Of a stretch of DNA of 44,838 nucleotides, positions 8,360 to 16,641 are shown in pieces. The notes under the pieces are model-generated. The model had not been told where the DNA came from, ran no database searches, and saw only the letters and a program-made list of their open reading frames with translations. The stretch is taken from NCBI GenBank assembly GCA_003228735.1, contig QIFG01000050.1, forward strand, positions 1 to 44,838. Reading direction: 5' to 3'. The stretch comes from Zetaproteobacteria bacterium (GTDB taxonomy: Bacteria > Pseudomonadota > Zetaproteobacteria > Mariprofundales > Mariprofundaceae). The translations under genes and the position numbers were made by a program. Numbering within the stretch: the first letter of the stretch is position 1; each line of letters begins with the position of its first letter.

Positions 8360-9418
8360 TTAGTGAGCTTCGATTAAATTCTTCAATTTTTCAATTCTTG
8401 CCATTTGCTCTTTCGAAAGATGCCTTACAAAGTCACCTCTACCATCCGCTATTCCATAGACCCGTGCAGGGTTCCAGACATTATCCACAACTATTTCATT
8501 CTCTCTACCTATAAGACCGCCAGATACTAAACATGCATCATGAAGCTGCCGCCGGCCAAGTCTTCTTTTTACGATATCTTCCGTTGCCCATAATGAGGAA
8601 ATCAACCCTTCAAAAGCTGCGCTGATATCAAGCCGGTATATATCTACATCCATTTCCTCAGCTAATGATATAGCTTCAGGAAACAGGGTTCCTTTGCCCA
8701 CATCCACGATAATCGCCTTCTCCGCAAGATTTCTCACTATGTCCGGGGTGATGACTGGATGGCCTCGTGTTGCGCCGATTAATATCTCGGCATTTTTAGC
8801 GGCTTTTCTATTACTGGTTGTTCCAGTTATCATGGAGGTGGTGTACTCAGGTTTTATATAATTAAGTGCCTGAACAATCGTATCAAGCCTTTCTTTCTTC
8901 CTCCTGGTTATGGTCACATGGGCGCCCCTTTCCACGAGCCTAAGGGCCAACTTGGCTCCCAGATTTCCTGCCCCTAAAATGGCAATCTTTGCGCCACCTA
9001 TCCCTTGAATAAAATCCCTGGTCAAATATGTTAATAGAGTATCTACGGCTTCGACTGATAAATCATTTCCTTTATAAATCCAAAGCGTAGATTTCTGGAT
9101 TGATTCACGAACTGCACGTTCAATATTAGCAGGATCCCCTGACAGCGACTTTGCCTCGGGAATCTTTTTCTCGGCATCCACCAAGATGTACTGAACTTTC
9201 CCATCAAGCGATTTTGCAATATCTATTGCCTGCTTCTCGCTATAAACTATTACTCCGCCAGCAACCATAATCGGTGTTTTTCGAATTGGCGTGAAATACA
9301 CACCGCTTGATTCAATTTTAGCAGTATTTCCAATGCAGAATCCAGTTAATTTCCCCTCCTCATCAGCCAGTTTAAGGACTTGCTGCACCATTTCATTTAT
9401 TTTTTCAATACACCTCAT
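8360..9418 (-). CDS. NAD(P)-binding Rossmann oxidoreductase of a nonulosonate locus
   Basis: The protein has 352 residues. A central Rossmann domain has the dinucleotide motif GGAKIAILGAGNLGAKLALR at about 141-160, followed by a basic TRRKKERL segment that may bind the NADP phosphate. This pattern resembles shikimate/alanine/methylene-tetrahydromethanopterin dehydrogenase-type enzymes; the exact reaction is not recognisable. The N-terminal 130 residues (FCIGNTAKIESSGVYFTP...) form a separate substrate domain. It starts one base after the stop of the FAD/NeuB fusion gene and ends 60 bases before the NeuB/SpsF gene, so the three are surely cotranscribed. A redox step on a sugar precursor or product of the two synthases is the likely job, inferred from context only. 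Confidence 0.65.
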   Translation of the reverse strand: MRCIEKINEMVQQVLKLADEEGKLTGFCIGNTAKIESSGVYFTPIRKTPIMVAGGVIVYSEKQAIDIAKSLDGKVQYILVDAEKKIPEAKSLSGDPANIERAVRESIQKSTLWIYKGNDLSVEAVDTLLTYLTRDFIQGIGGAKIAILGAGNLGAKLALRLVERGAHVTITRRKKERLDTIVQALNYIKPEYTTSMITGTTSNRKAAKNAEILIGATRGHPVITPDIVRNLAEKAIIVDVGKGTLFPEAISLAEEMDVDIYRLDISAAFEGLISSLWATEDIVKRRLGRRQLHDACLVSGGLIGRENEIVVDNVWNPARVYGIADGRGDFVRHLSKEQMARIEKLKNLIEAH

Positions 9419-9419
9419 T

Positions 9420-11813
9420 TCAAATCATCTGCCATGTAATGGGATGATCTTCTTCTATGCCTTTAGTAGCTGTTCGCCCCACGACAATATCAAAATATTT
9501 AGGAAGTAACCCACCTCCTGGCCCTTTTATCGCAATCATTTCCTTAGTAATCAATTGACCTTCTTTGATTCTACAGGCGGCATAGAGACTCTTTCTTTGC
9601 ATGTTCAGTGTGTCGTATTCATTGGGTTGAATTCTCTTCACTCCATCTCCGAGAACGGTAAGGATTTTTCTTGAGGCTGCTACTAATTCTGAAAGCTCAT
9701 CTGGCTCGGAAGATAAAATATGATCGGGGCCTTCAAATGTCCGATCTAAAGTAAAATGCCGTTCGATCACATTCGCTCCTATCGCAATCGCTGTATGAGA
9801 AACGAAAAGTCCGAAAGTATGGTCTGATAATCCTACAGGAATATTAAAACACCTCTTTAGTGTCGAAATAACGTTGAGATTCATTTCAGACGGAGCGGCA
9901 GGGTATGAGGAGTTACAATGAAGGAGTATCAAATTAGGGTTGCCCGCCTGTGAGACCGTTTCTACTGCCTCCTCAATTTGCCCCAAGGTGGACATGCCTG
10001 TAGATAAAATTACTGGCTTGCCAGTTTCAGCAACATATTTAATCAAAGGCAGATTTACTAAATCCATAGAGGATATTTTGTACGCGTTCACCTCAAGAGA
10101 CTCTAGAAAATCCACACTCTTAGAATCAAAGGGAGTAGAGAATACTTCAATTCCTTTTTCCCTGGCATATTGAATCAATTCTTTCTGCTCTTCAAAAGGC
10201 ATGGCAAGCCTGTCAAACATATCAAAGAGGGTCTCTTCCAGACCAATTATTGTTTCCGCATATTTTACGGCTTTCACTTTTTTTGAAATTCTGTTTTCAG
10301 CCTTGAAAGTCTGGAACTTAATAGCATCACATCCGGTCTCTAGTGCTGCATCAACCAACTGTTTTGCTAACTGTAAACTCCCATTATGGTTGATGCCTGC
10401 TTCAGCAATGATAAAGGCAGGCTTCCCATCCCCAATAATACGATTGCCAATTGAGACAAATTGGTTGGGAACACATTGTGGAATCTGGCGAATGGCTTGC
10501 GTATAGGACGAATCCTTCCCACACAAAATGGCAACGGTATCAAAAGCCTTGTGAAACAGAACCTGGCTATCTGCGTAATTAAAGTCCCCGCCTGTTCCAT
10601 TGGAATATAATTGCTGGAATTTAGAAATCACAGAGCGCGTTTTGGCCAAATCCTCCTGATATCCCAAACAATGCAAAGGATAAACAAAAGGCTCTTTGTT
10701 CATGCTGAAATCGATTACTTCTTCTTTTCTTGCCAGGCCAACCTTCTCTATCTGCTCCGCAACTTGACGCATAAGAAGTTCCGGATCCATTACATCAATT
10801 TCATCTCCCTTGCTATAGGTAATTTCAGCAGTGAGATAGGTTTGGTCGTGAGGAGAAACGTGAGGAGTAAGCTTTTTGGGCTCGGTAATTCGATTAAAAT
10901 AGATCTCTTCTGAACCGTAATATAACCAGTGAATTCCTTCGGGGAGAACACAGGGGCGCTGATAGGCAAGATAAACAGAACAAATCCCGCGAAAACTCAA
11001 TTTGCTCTTATACCCCAAAAAGGCAGCGGTGAGGGTTATAGGCAAGCTGGAAATCACAATATCATCGGGTGCGAGATCAAGAGGCTCTCTATTCGCAAAC
11101 TCGATTCTCTTCAGGACATTCCCTTCGCCAACAATATGTGTAATTTCAGAATTTAAATGGAGTTTCCCTCCCATGGTCAGAATATTATTCTTTATTCGCT
11201 CATAGACACATCCTGTGCCTGTTTTTCCCACCGCATTCCACTGACCATGGTAAAAGGGAGTAACCTTCTGGCGAAATTCGATACGCTTGGGAGCCCAATC
11301 AGGAGTCATTTCATCAGTAGAAATACCCCAGATTTTCTCAGGGTATGTTTTAAAAAACATTTCCCTCAAAGTGGGCCCAACCTGGGCCTCCATATATTCA
11401 CTATAATTTCTTGCTTTTGCCTTATCCTCTTCTTTTCTTTCCTGCAATTCCTGAATAATATTTTCTTTAAGTTTTCGGGGATACCGGGAGATACTTTCCC
11501 AGGACAAAGGGTAATCCCAGTACTGATCAAAACTTTTCCCGCCTACATTCTTGCACCAGAATTCCCCCTTAACAAAGAGATCGCCAAATTCCGTTTCCCA
11601 GAACTGGGCCAATTGTGTGTCCGGCGTATGATATATGTGTGGTCCCGTATCAACTAAAAAGTCTCTCCATTCCCAAGTACGGCACATCCCTCCAACAATT
11701 TTCTGTTTTTCATAAATTTCAACTTTCCAGCCATGCTTCAGGAGTTCCCATGCAGAAACCAGCCCCGTTGGCCCCGCACCCAGAATAACAGCTCTTTTTA
11801 CTCTAGAATCCAT
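9420..11813 (-). CDS. fused FAD-dependent oxidoreductase (amine oxidase/PPO-like) - nonulosonate synthase (NeuB-like)
   Basis: The 797-residue protein has two recognisable halves. Residues 1 to about 440 start with the FAD-binding motif VILGAGPTGLVSAWELLKHGW, then GGMCRTWEW and a long substrate domain, as in protoporphyrinogen oxidase/amine oxidase-like and UDP-galactopyranose-mutase-like flavoproteins. Residues about 455-797 are a canonical NeuB/PseI-like synthase: IAEAGINHNGS, DAIKFQTFKAE, STPFD, LLHCNSSYPA, GLSDHT, IERHFTLDR and GPDH, plus a C-terminal SAF-like lid. Unlike its neighbour, this copy keeps the GPDH motif, so it is the better candidate for an ordinary synthase. It starts with ATG at 11813 and AAAGG 8 bases upstream. 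I do not know this domain pairing as a standard architecture. The flavin domain could oxidise or isomerise the sugar before or after condensation. Confidence 0.8.
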   Translation of the reverse strand: MDSRVKRAVILGAGPTGLVSAWELLKHGWKVEIYEKQKIVGGMCRTWEWRDFLVDTGPHIYHTPDTQLAQFWETEFGDLFVKGEFWCKNVGGKSFDQYWDYPLSWESISRYPRKLKENIIQELQERKEEDKAKARNYSEYMEAQVGPTLREMFFKTYPEKIWGISTDEMTPDWAPKRIEFRQKVTPFYHGQWNAVGKTGTGCVYERIKNNILTMGGKLHLNSEITHIVGEGNVLKRIEFANREPLDLAPDDIVISSLPITLTAAFLGYKSKLSFRGICSVYLAYQRPCVLPEGIHWLYYGSEEIYFNRITEPKKLTPHVSPHDQTYLTAEITYSKGDEIDVMDPELLMRQVAEQIEKVGLARKEEVIDFSMNKEPFVYPLHCLGYQEDLAKTRSVISKFQQLYSNGTGGDFNYADSQVLFHKAFDTVAILCGKDSSYTQAIRQIPQCVPNQFVSIGNRIIGDGKPAFIIAEAGINHNGSLQLAKQLVDAALETGCDAIKFQTFKAENRISKKVKAVKYAETIIGLEETLFDMFDRLAMPFEEQKELIQYAREKGIEVFSTPFDSKSVDFLESLEVNAYKISSMDLVNLPLIKYVAETGKPVILSTGMSTLGQIEEAVETVSQAGNPNLILLHCNSSYPAAPSEMNLNVISTLKRCFNIPVGLSDHTFGLFVSHTAIAIGANVIERHFTLDRTFEGPDHILSSEPDELSELVAASRKILTVLGDGVKRIQPNEYDTLNMQRKSLYAACRIKEGQLITKEMIAIKGPGGGLLPKYFDIVVGRTATKGIEEDHPITWQMI

Positions 11814-11926
11814 TATGAGCCTTTTGCATTTTTCCTGCTAACGGGAAAGCAGCAATGGCCTTCCCGGCATGCACGTGAAAATGAAATATTCATCTGCTCA
11901 CAACAAAAATTCTGGATGATAAAAAC

Positions 11927-12865
11927 CTAGACATTCCCGTATTTTGTGTTCTTGATCATCGTGTACCCCTTGATCAACCCCTTAAGTCCATCGTGCAGGC
12001 CAACAGCGGGCTCGAAGCCTGTTTTCTCAATCTTCTCATTCGACACAATGTAATTACGCTGATCCGGATCCTTGCCCAGAGGAGCCTCCAGAAAGATGAA
12101 GTTTTGAACATGCCTCTTGATGGCTTCACACAATTCCCACTTGGATAGGTTCGCTTCCGACAGGCCAACATTGTAGATCTCGCCTTTCATGACATTGTAA
12201 TTTTCCATGGCATGCATAAAAGCGCCTGTAACATCGCGCACATGGACATAGTTACGCTTGAAGTGGCTCTCAAACAGCGTCACGCAACCATCGTACACTG
12301 CGCGATAGGTGAAATCGTTCACTAACAGATCGACACGCATACGCGGAGACATCCCGAACACAGTCGCCAGCCTGAAGCTGATCGAGTTCTCACGCTCCAT
12401 GAGTACCTTCTCAACTTCCACCTTGTCTTTGGCATATTTGGAAATTGGCTGTAAAGGCGATTCCTCCGTGCAGAAATTGTTCTCATCACCCGTGCCATAA
12501 GCGCTGTTCGTCGTTGGCATCAGAATCACCTGATCTTTGCTGACCATCTCCAGCATCATCAGAATCGCATCGTGGTTGATGGTTGTGGCGCCCACAGGAT
12601 CCTGATTGCAGATCGGCGCGCCCACCAGTGCCGCCAGTGGAATAATGATATCCGCATCCTTTAGCAACGGCTGCATGGTTTCTTTTAGCCGCACATCACC
12701 CTTTACTACATGAAAGTCCGGCTCATGACACACGGCCGCAAGGCTATTTTGTCCATACATGAAATTATCTATTACGGTTACTTTGTGACCTGCTTTTAAC
12801 AGTTTTGGCACCATGGTCGAGCCGAGATAGCCCGCGCCGCCAGTTACCAGGATATTGTACGCCAT
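11927..12865 (-). CDS. SDR-family NAD-dependent sugar epimerase/dehydratase
   Basis: This 312-residue extended SDR has the NAD motif TGGAGYLG at the N-terminus, a TNSAYG Ser region and the catalytic YAKDK (YxxxK). Such enzymes act on nucleotide sugars in the cytosol. The next gene upstream is an HddC-like nucleotidyltransferase only 2 bases away, and a heptose kinase homologue lies in the same operon, so a GDP-heptose-derived substrate is the best guess. A strong GGAGAAGGA site precedes the ATG. The reaction (C3/C5 epimerisation, reduction or dehydration) cannot be told from sequence. A 113-base gap separates it from the AT-rich nonulosonate block downstream, and base composition changes there. 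Confidence 0.75.
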   Translation of the reverse strand: MAYNILVTGGAGYLGSTMVPKLLKAGHKVTVIDNFMYGQNSLAAVCHEPDFHVVKGDVRLKETMQPLLKDADIIIPLAALVGAPICNQDPVGATTINHDAILMMLEMVSKDQVILMPTTNSAYGTGDENNFCTEESPLQPISKYAKDKVEVEKVLMERENSISFRLATVFGMSPRMRVDLLVNDFTYRAVYDGCVTLFESHFKRNYVHVRDVTGAFMHAMENYNVMKGEIYNVGLSEANLSKWELCEAIKRHVQNFIFLEAPLGKDPDQRNYIVSNEKIEKTGFEPAVGLHDGLKGLIKGYTMIKNTKYGNV

Positions 12866-12867
12866 GT

Positions 12868-13593
12868 TTAATCCTTCTCCCTTTTATTTGCCAGCAATTC
12901 CGCAGCCCGCATGTAATCCTCCGGTATGCCAATGTCAATAAACATACCGGATGACAGATAGCCAGCCATGTGTTTTCCGCTGTTTAGCAGCGCCGGAAAC
13001 AGGTCACCCTCCAGTGAACACTTCTGCTGTGAATCGCCGACTGTGTATCCCTCAAACAAGTCCCGTTTCATTAAGTAGGCGCCACCATTCACACGCCTGT
13101 TTTCCGGATCGGCCCGGCTTGCATCAAGCGATACGATGCTACCATCAGGCTTCATGCTGACGCCGCCGTAGCGATCATTATCCGCCATATCCAGCAGCGC
13201 CATGGTTACATCCGCCTGTGTGCGCTCGTGAAACTCCCGCAAGGCATCCAGTTTCACAGCGAAGAACGTGTCCCCATTCAACACCAGAAAAGCCTCTTCA
13301 TTCTGCAGTTGCCGCAAGGCCAGAAGCAGGCCGCCACCTGTTCCCCGAGGGATTTCCTCAACCGAATAATCCAGTTCCGCTTGCCTGTAGCGGCTGCCAT
13401 AATAATCCTGAATTGTATGGCTCTTGTATCCGATGGATAGAATAAAATGGCGCACGCCCTGTCTGATCCAGTAATCCATCAGCCATGACAGAAAAGGGCG
13501 TTCGTTTACCGGTGCCATGGGCTTTGGCAAGTCAGGAACCTCGGATCGCAGCCGGGTGCCCAGGCCACCAGCGAGTATAATGGCTGAGGTCAC
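12868..13593 (-). CDS. hddC: HddC-like sugar-1-phosphate nucleotidyltransferase
   Basis: The 241-residue protein has the nucleotidyltransferase signature AIILAGGLGTRLRSEVPDLPKPM at the N-terminus, LNGDTFF with a metal-binding Asp near the middle, and GGAYLMKRDLF and FIDIGIPEDY towards the end. Length and the SEVPDLPKPMAPVNERPFL context match D-glycero-alpha-D-manno-heptose-1-phosphate guanylyltransferases, which make GDP-heptose from heptose-1-P and GTP. An HddA-like kinase at 17627-18625 supports this. GmhA and GmhB equivalents are not in the window. The start is GTG at 13593, with GAGG 5 bases upstream and 7 bases after the previous stop. Other sugar-1-phosphate substrates remain possible. 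Confidence 0.75.
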   Translation of the reverse strand: MTSAIILAGGLGTRLRSEVPDLPKPMAPVNERPFLSWLMDYWIRQGVRHFILSIGYKSHTIQDYYGSRYRQAELDYSVEEIPRGTGGGLLLALRQLQNEEAFLVLNGDTFFAVKLDALREFHERTQADVTMALLDMADNDRYGGVSMKPDGSIVSLDASRADPENRRVNGGAYLMKRDLFEGYTVGDSQQKCSLEGDLFPALLNSGKHMAGYLSSGMFIDIGIPEDYMRAAELLANKREKD

Positions 13594-13600
13594 TCCTTCC

Positions 13601-14770
13601 TCATACTGAGTTCAGAATTGAGCAAAGTTCATCTACTTCCTCATCCTTTAGATCAGGGAAATTACCGATATAAAAACCATAAAAATGGACGTGTTCGGTT
13701 TCTGGAAATTCAAGATAGTGGCCATCCGGCACGATATCCTTCAGATAGGGTTGGCGGATCTGATTGCCTCCGCCTGAGCTACCGCGGCGGAACTCGACAC
13801 CTGAATCGTGCATCTTTCGCATAACCCGCAGAACCAAATCGTCATCCGAATGCTTCAGGATGAGATTAAAGGCGTAGTTGCTGGATCCCTCTAGTTTGAA
13901 ATCAGTTCGGTACTTGCCTGGATCGATCTTCTTCAGGAAGCGCAACAAATTTTCAGTCCGGCGTTTCACGGTGGAATCCAGGCGCTTGAGCTGGCTGCGC
14001 CCCATGATACCGCCAATCTCGGTGTTACGGGCGTTGTAGGCAGGGAAGGCGAAGATGAAATCCGGGTTTAGCTCCGGGTTTGCCGACTGATAGGCCTTAC
14101 GCACGGCAGGATCGCTGGCTTCACGAACCATGCCGTGAGAGCGCAGCATACGCGCCTGCTGGCAAACCTCCGGATCATTAGTGCAGATCATGCCACCTTC
14201 GATGGTGCTCATGTGGTGAGCATAATAAAAGGAGAAATTGGATATCCAGCCAAAGCTGCCCAGCTTCTTGCCGTTATGCGTTGCGCCGTGGGATTCGCAT
14301 ACATCCTCGATCAACGGGATATCGCGCTGTTTTAATTCATCCAGCAGATCATCTGTCAATCCGTCGAACCCCTGGACATAGGTGAGAAACACGGCCCGCG
14401 TCTTGCCATTGATCTTGCGCAGAATCTGTGCGGGATCCATGGCCAGCGTGCGAGGATCAATATCCGCGAAAACCGGCTTGAACCCATTCTGCAGAACCGA
14501 TGCGATATCGGAAACCCATGTCAGAGGCGGGACGATGACTTCACCCCCCTTTGGGTGGTGAATTTTGAGAATAGCCATCGTCAACAGATTCGCTGATGCG
14601 CCGGAGTTGACGAACACGCTGTGCTTCACGCCCAGCCACTCGGACCATTCGGCTTCGAAAGCTCGCACGTTAGCACCGTGAGTAAGGATCGGATCATCCT
14701 GCTTCAGGTGCTCAATAACGGCATCCAGATCCTCGCGAAGGATGTTGTTGCGCATCAACGGAAATTTCAT
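13601..14770 (-). CDS. ColD/RfbH-type PLP-dependent 3-dehydratase (DegT fold with His instead of Lys)
   Basis: This DegT/DnrJ/EryC1/StrS-fold protein has 389 residues, the size of ColD. The segment SFYYAHHMSTIEGG (180-193) aligns with the S-F-x-x-x-K-x-x-x-x-x-E-G-G motif of sugar aminotransferases, but the PLP lysine is replaced by H185. That replacement is the hallmark of ColD (GDP-4-keto-6-deoxymannose 3-dehydratase) and RfbH, which remove the C3 hydroxyl. The protein is too short for RfbH, and I see no extra cysteine cluster. It probably makes a 3-deoxy-4-keto sugar nucleotide, which the SDR at 16638-17612 could reduce. It is 63 bases after the transketolase gene. The start ATG at 14770 has GAGAG upstream. 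No matching 4,6-dehydratase is in the window. Confidence 0.8.
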   Translation of the reverse strand: MKFPLMRNNILREDLDAVIEHLKQDDPILTHGANVRAFEAEWSEWLGVKHSVFVNSGASANLLTMAILKIHHPKGGEVIVPPLTWVSDIASVLQNGFKPVFADIDPRTLAMDPAQILRKINGKTRAVFLTYVQGFDGLTDDLLDELKQRDIPLIEDVCESHGATHNGKKLGSFGWISNFSFYYAHHMSTIEGGMICTNDPEVCQQARMLRSHGMVREASDPAVRKAYQSANPELNPDFIFAFPAYNARNTEIGGIMGRSQLKRLDSTVKRRTENLLRFLKKIDPGKYRTDFKLEGSSNYAFNLILKHSDDDLVLRVMRKMHDSGVEFRRGSSGGGNQIRQPYLKDIVPDGHYLEFPETEHVHFYGFYIGNFPDLKDEEVDELCSILNSV

Positions 14771-14833
14771 ATTTCTCTCACCAATTGCATGATTCTTGGA
14801 TTGGCTCCTTAAGGGCGCATAAAAAAACGTGGG

Positions 14834-15799
14834 CTATACTGAAATTGTTTGCACAAATTCAGTAACGCTTTTAGTCACTGCCTGGACACCGATCCCAACT
14901 TGCTCGTGCAGATCTGTGCGAGTCCCCAGTTCAAATCGATAGCCCCTTTCCACGCCAATATTGAGCATGCGGGTGCTTAGGCCTCGACGGGCAATGAATT
15001 CGAACATCATGGCGTCCACACCGCCACACCCGTGGAAGCCCTCTTCCATAGTAACGATCCCGTCATAGGGTTTAAGCACTGCCTGGAGTTGATCCGCTGC
15101 GTAACCAGAAATATCGAAGAGATCGACAACCCCGATGCTAACGCCCGCTGATGCCAGTTGATCTGCCACCTTGAGTGCGGTATGCACCATGTATCCAGTA
15201 GCCACGAAACAAATGTTTCCGTCACTACGATGAACATTGAATCCACGATCCAGGTCAGGAAGTCCCGGTTCGTAAAGGACGGGTAGAACCTGGGCATCAA
15301 AGCGCAGGTACTTGGGTCCCGTATTTTCCAAACAACGATCGAAAAGCGCAGAGGCCACGATATGATCGGAAGGTGAATATATGGTCACATTCGGCAATGC
15401 ACGCATTATGGCCAAATCTTCATAACATTGGTGAGTGGGGCCGGAGACCACATAGCTGTAACCAGCACCAACGCCGATCAGGTTTACGTTTATCGGCCTG
15501 ACCTCTGAGAGCAAGGCGAGATTGACCCGAATCTGCTCGTAGCATCGCATAGTAATGAAAGGAGCGATGGCATACGCGAATACCTTATAACCCTCAATTG
15601 CGAGCCCGGCAGAAACATTGATCAGATTCTGTTCGGCAATTCCAACGTTTACATAACGCTTCGGGAATTGCTCCCTGATCCGATCCACCACCGGAGAACC
15701 AAAATCGGCAGTGGTAAAAAAAATCTGATCATCTTCCGCCATCGCCCGGCATATGCGATCGAGGAATGCGTCACGCATGGCAATGGGGCGAACACTCAT
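14834..15799 (-). CDS. transketolase, C-terminal subunit (pyrimidine-binding plus C domain)
   Basis: This 321-residue protein matches the second half of transketolase. The Pyr domain has RDAFLDRICRAMAEDD, FFTTADFGSP, VNVGIAEQNLINVSAGLA (the EQN glutamate activates thiamine diphosphate) and YAIAPF; a C-terminal domain follows. It overlaps the N-terminal subunit gene by 4 bases (ATGA), so the two form one heterodimeric enzyme. Transketolases move two-carbon units between sugars. Placement inside a glycan operon, next to a ColD-like dehydratase and a heptose kinase, suggests either supply of sedoheptulose-7-P for heptose synthesis or addition of a two-carbon branch to a keto sugar. Confidence 0.85.
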   Translation of the reverse strand: MSVRPIAMRDAFLDRICRAMAEDDQIFFTTADFGSPVVDRIREQFPKRYVNVGIAEQNLINVSAGLAIEGYKVFAYAIAPFITMRCYEQIRVNLALLSEVRPINVNLIGVGAGYSYVVSGPTHQCYEDLAIMRALPNVTIYSPSDHIVASALFDRCLENTGPKYLRFDAQVLPVLYEPGLPDLDRGFNVHRSDGNICFVATGYMVHTALKVADQLASAGVSIGVVDLFDISGYAADQLQAVLKPYDGIVTMEEGFHGCGGVDAMMFEFIARRGLSTRMLNIGVERGYRFELGTRTDLHEQVGIGVQAVTKSVTEFVQTISV

Positions 15800-16641
15800 G
15801 GGTTCGCCTCCAGCAAAGAATCAATCAACTCAGGCTTAAGGCTCATGACGTGGGAAAGCTCAGCCCCTTCGAGTGAAGGAACACCATGGCCCTTCTTGGT
15901 TCGGGCAATCAACGCCTTGGGCTTACCCATTGACTGTATCTTCATGCGCATGAGTGCTTCTCGCACTGCCACCACATCATGTCCATCTACCTCAGCACAA
16001 TCCCAACCAAAGGACTGCAATCGGTCGGATAAGGAATCGTGTGAAACAATATTATCAGTGCTACCTAACATGCTGATCTGGTTGTCATCAATAATCAGAT
16101 GCAGGTTATCTAACCGATGATGAGAAGCGAACATGAAAGCCTCCCAGTTTGCACCTTCATGCAGTTCACCATCACCAGTAACGACAAACACATTACAGTC
16201 ACTCTTTTTTCCCTTGAGCCCGAGTGCCATACCTGCTCCAACTCCCATGCCATGGCCAAGTGACCCATTTACTGTTTCATAGCCGGGAATAATAGGATCT
16301 GGGATGCCTCCGAGAAAACTCCCTGCTTCACAGACCTTCTCTAATTCCGCCACCGGGAAAAACCCAAGGTCAGCGAGAATAGGATACATGCAGATGGAAC
16401 CGTGACCTTTACTGATAATACATCGATCCCGCGCTTGAGACTGTGGATTCTGTGGGTCATAGCGCAACACTCCGCCATAATACAATGCAACAAAAATCTC
16501 GACGGGCGACAAGGACGAGGCAAGTCGAGTCTCTGGGGCGCGGCGGTGCACCTTGAGTGTTTCCCGCCATACCCACTTCGCTTTTTTTTGCAAAGTAGAA
16601 GAATCGCTACTGGTCATCAAACCATCCTCAGTATTCATCAT
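15796..16641 (-). CDS. transketolase, N-terminal subunit (thiamine diphosphate-binding)
   Basis: The 281-residue protein is the first half of transketolase: HRRAPETRLASSLSPVEIFVALYY, DRCIISKGHGS, NGSLGHGMGVGAGMALG, then the ThDP/Mg motif GDGELHEGANWEAFMFASHH ending in DDNQ. It needs the neighbouring C-terminal subunit, which supplies the cofactor-activating Glu. The start overlaps the upstream SDR stop by 4 bases; two ATG codons lie side by side at 16641 and 16638. Split transketolases are common in secondary and glycan pathways, in contrast to the single-chain housekeeping TktA. Confidence 0.85.
   Translation of the reverse strand: MMNTEDGLMTSSDSSTLQKKAKWVWRETLKVHRRAPETRLASSLSPVEIFVALYYGGVLRYDPQNPQSQARDRCIISKGHGSICMYPILADLGFFPVAELEKVCEAGSFLGGIPDPIIPGYETVNGSLGHGMGVGAGMALGLKGKKSDCNVFVVTGDGELHEGANWEAFMFASHHRLDNLHLIIDDNQISMLGSTDNIVSHDSLSDRLQSFGWDCAEVDGHDVVAVREALMRMKIQSMGKPKALIARTKKGHGVPSLEGAELSHVMSLKPELIDSLLEANP

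Noticed and set aside
13601-14770. Ordinary sugar aminotransferase
   Set aside because: The PLP lysine position is His185, which is diagnostic of ColD/RfbH-type dehydratases.
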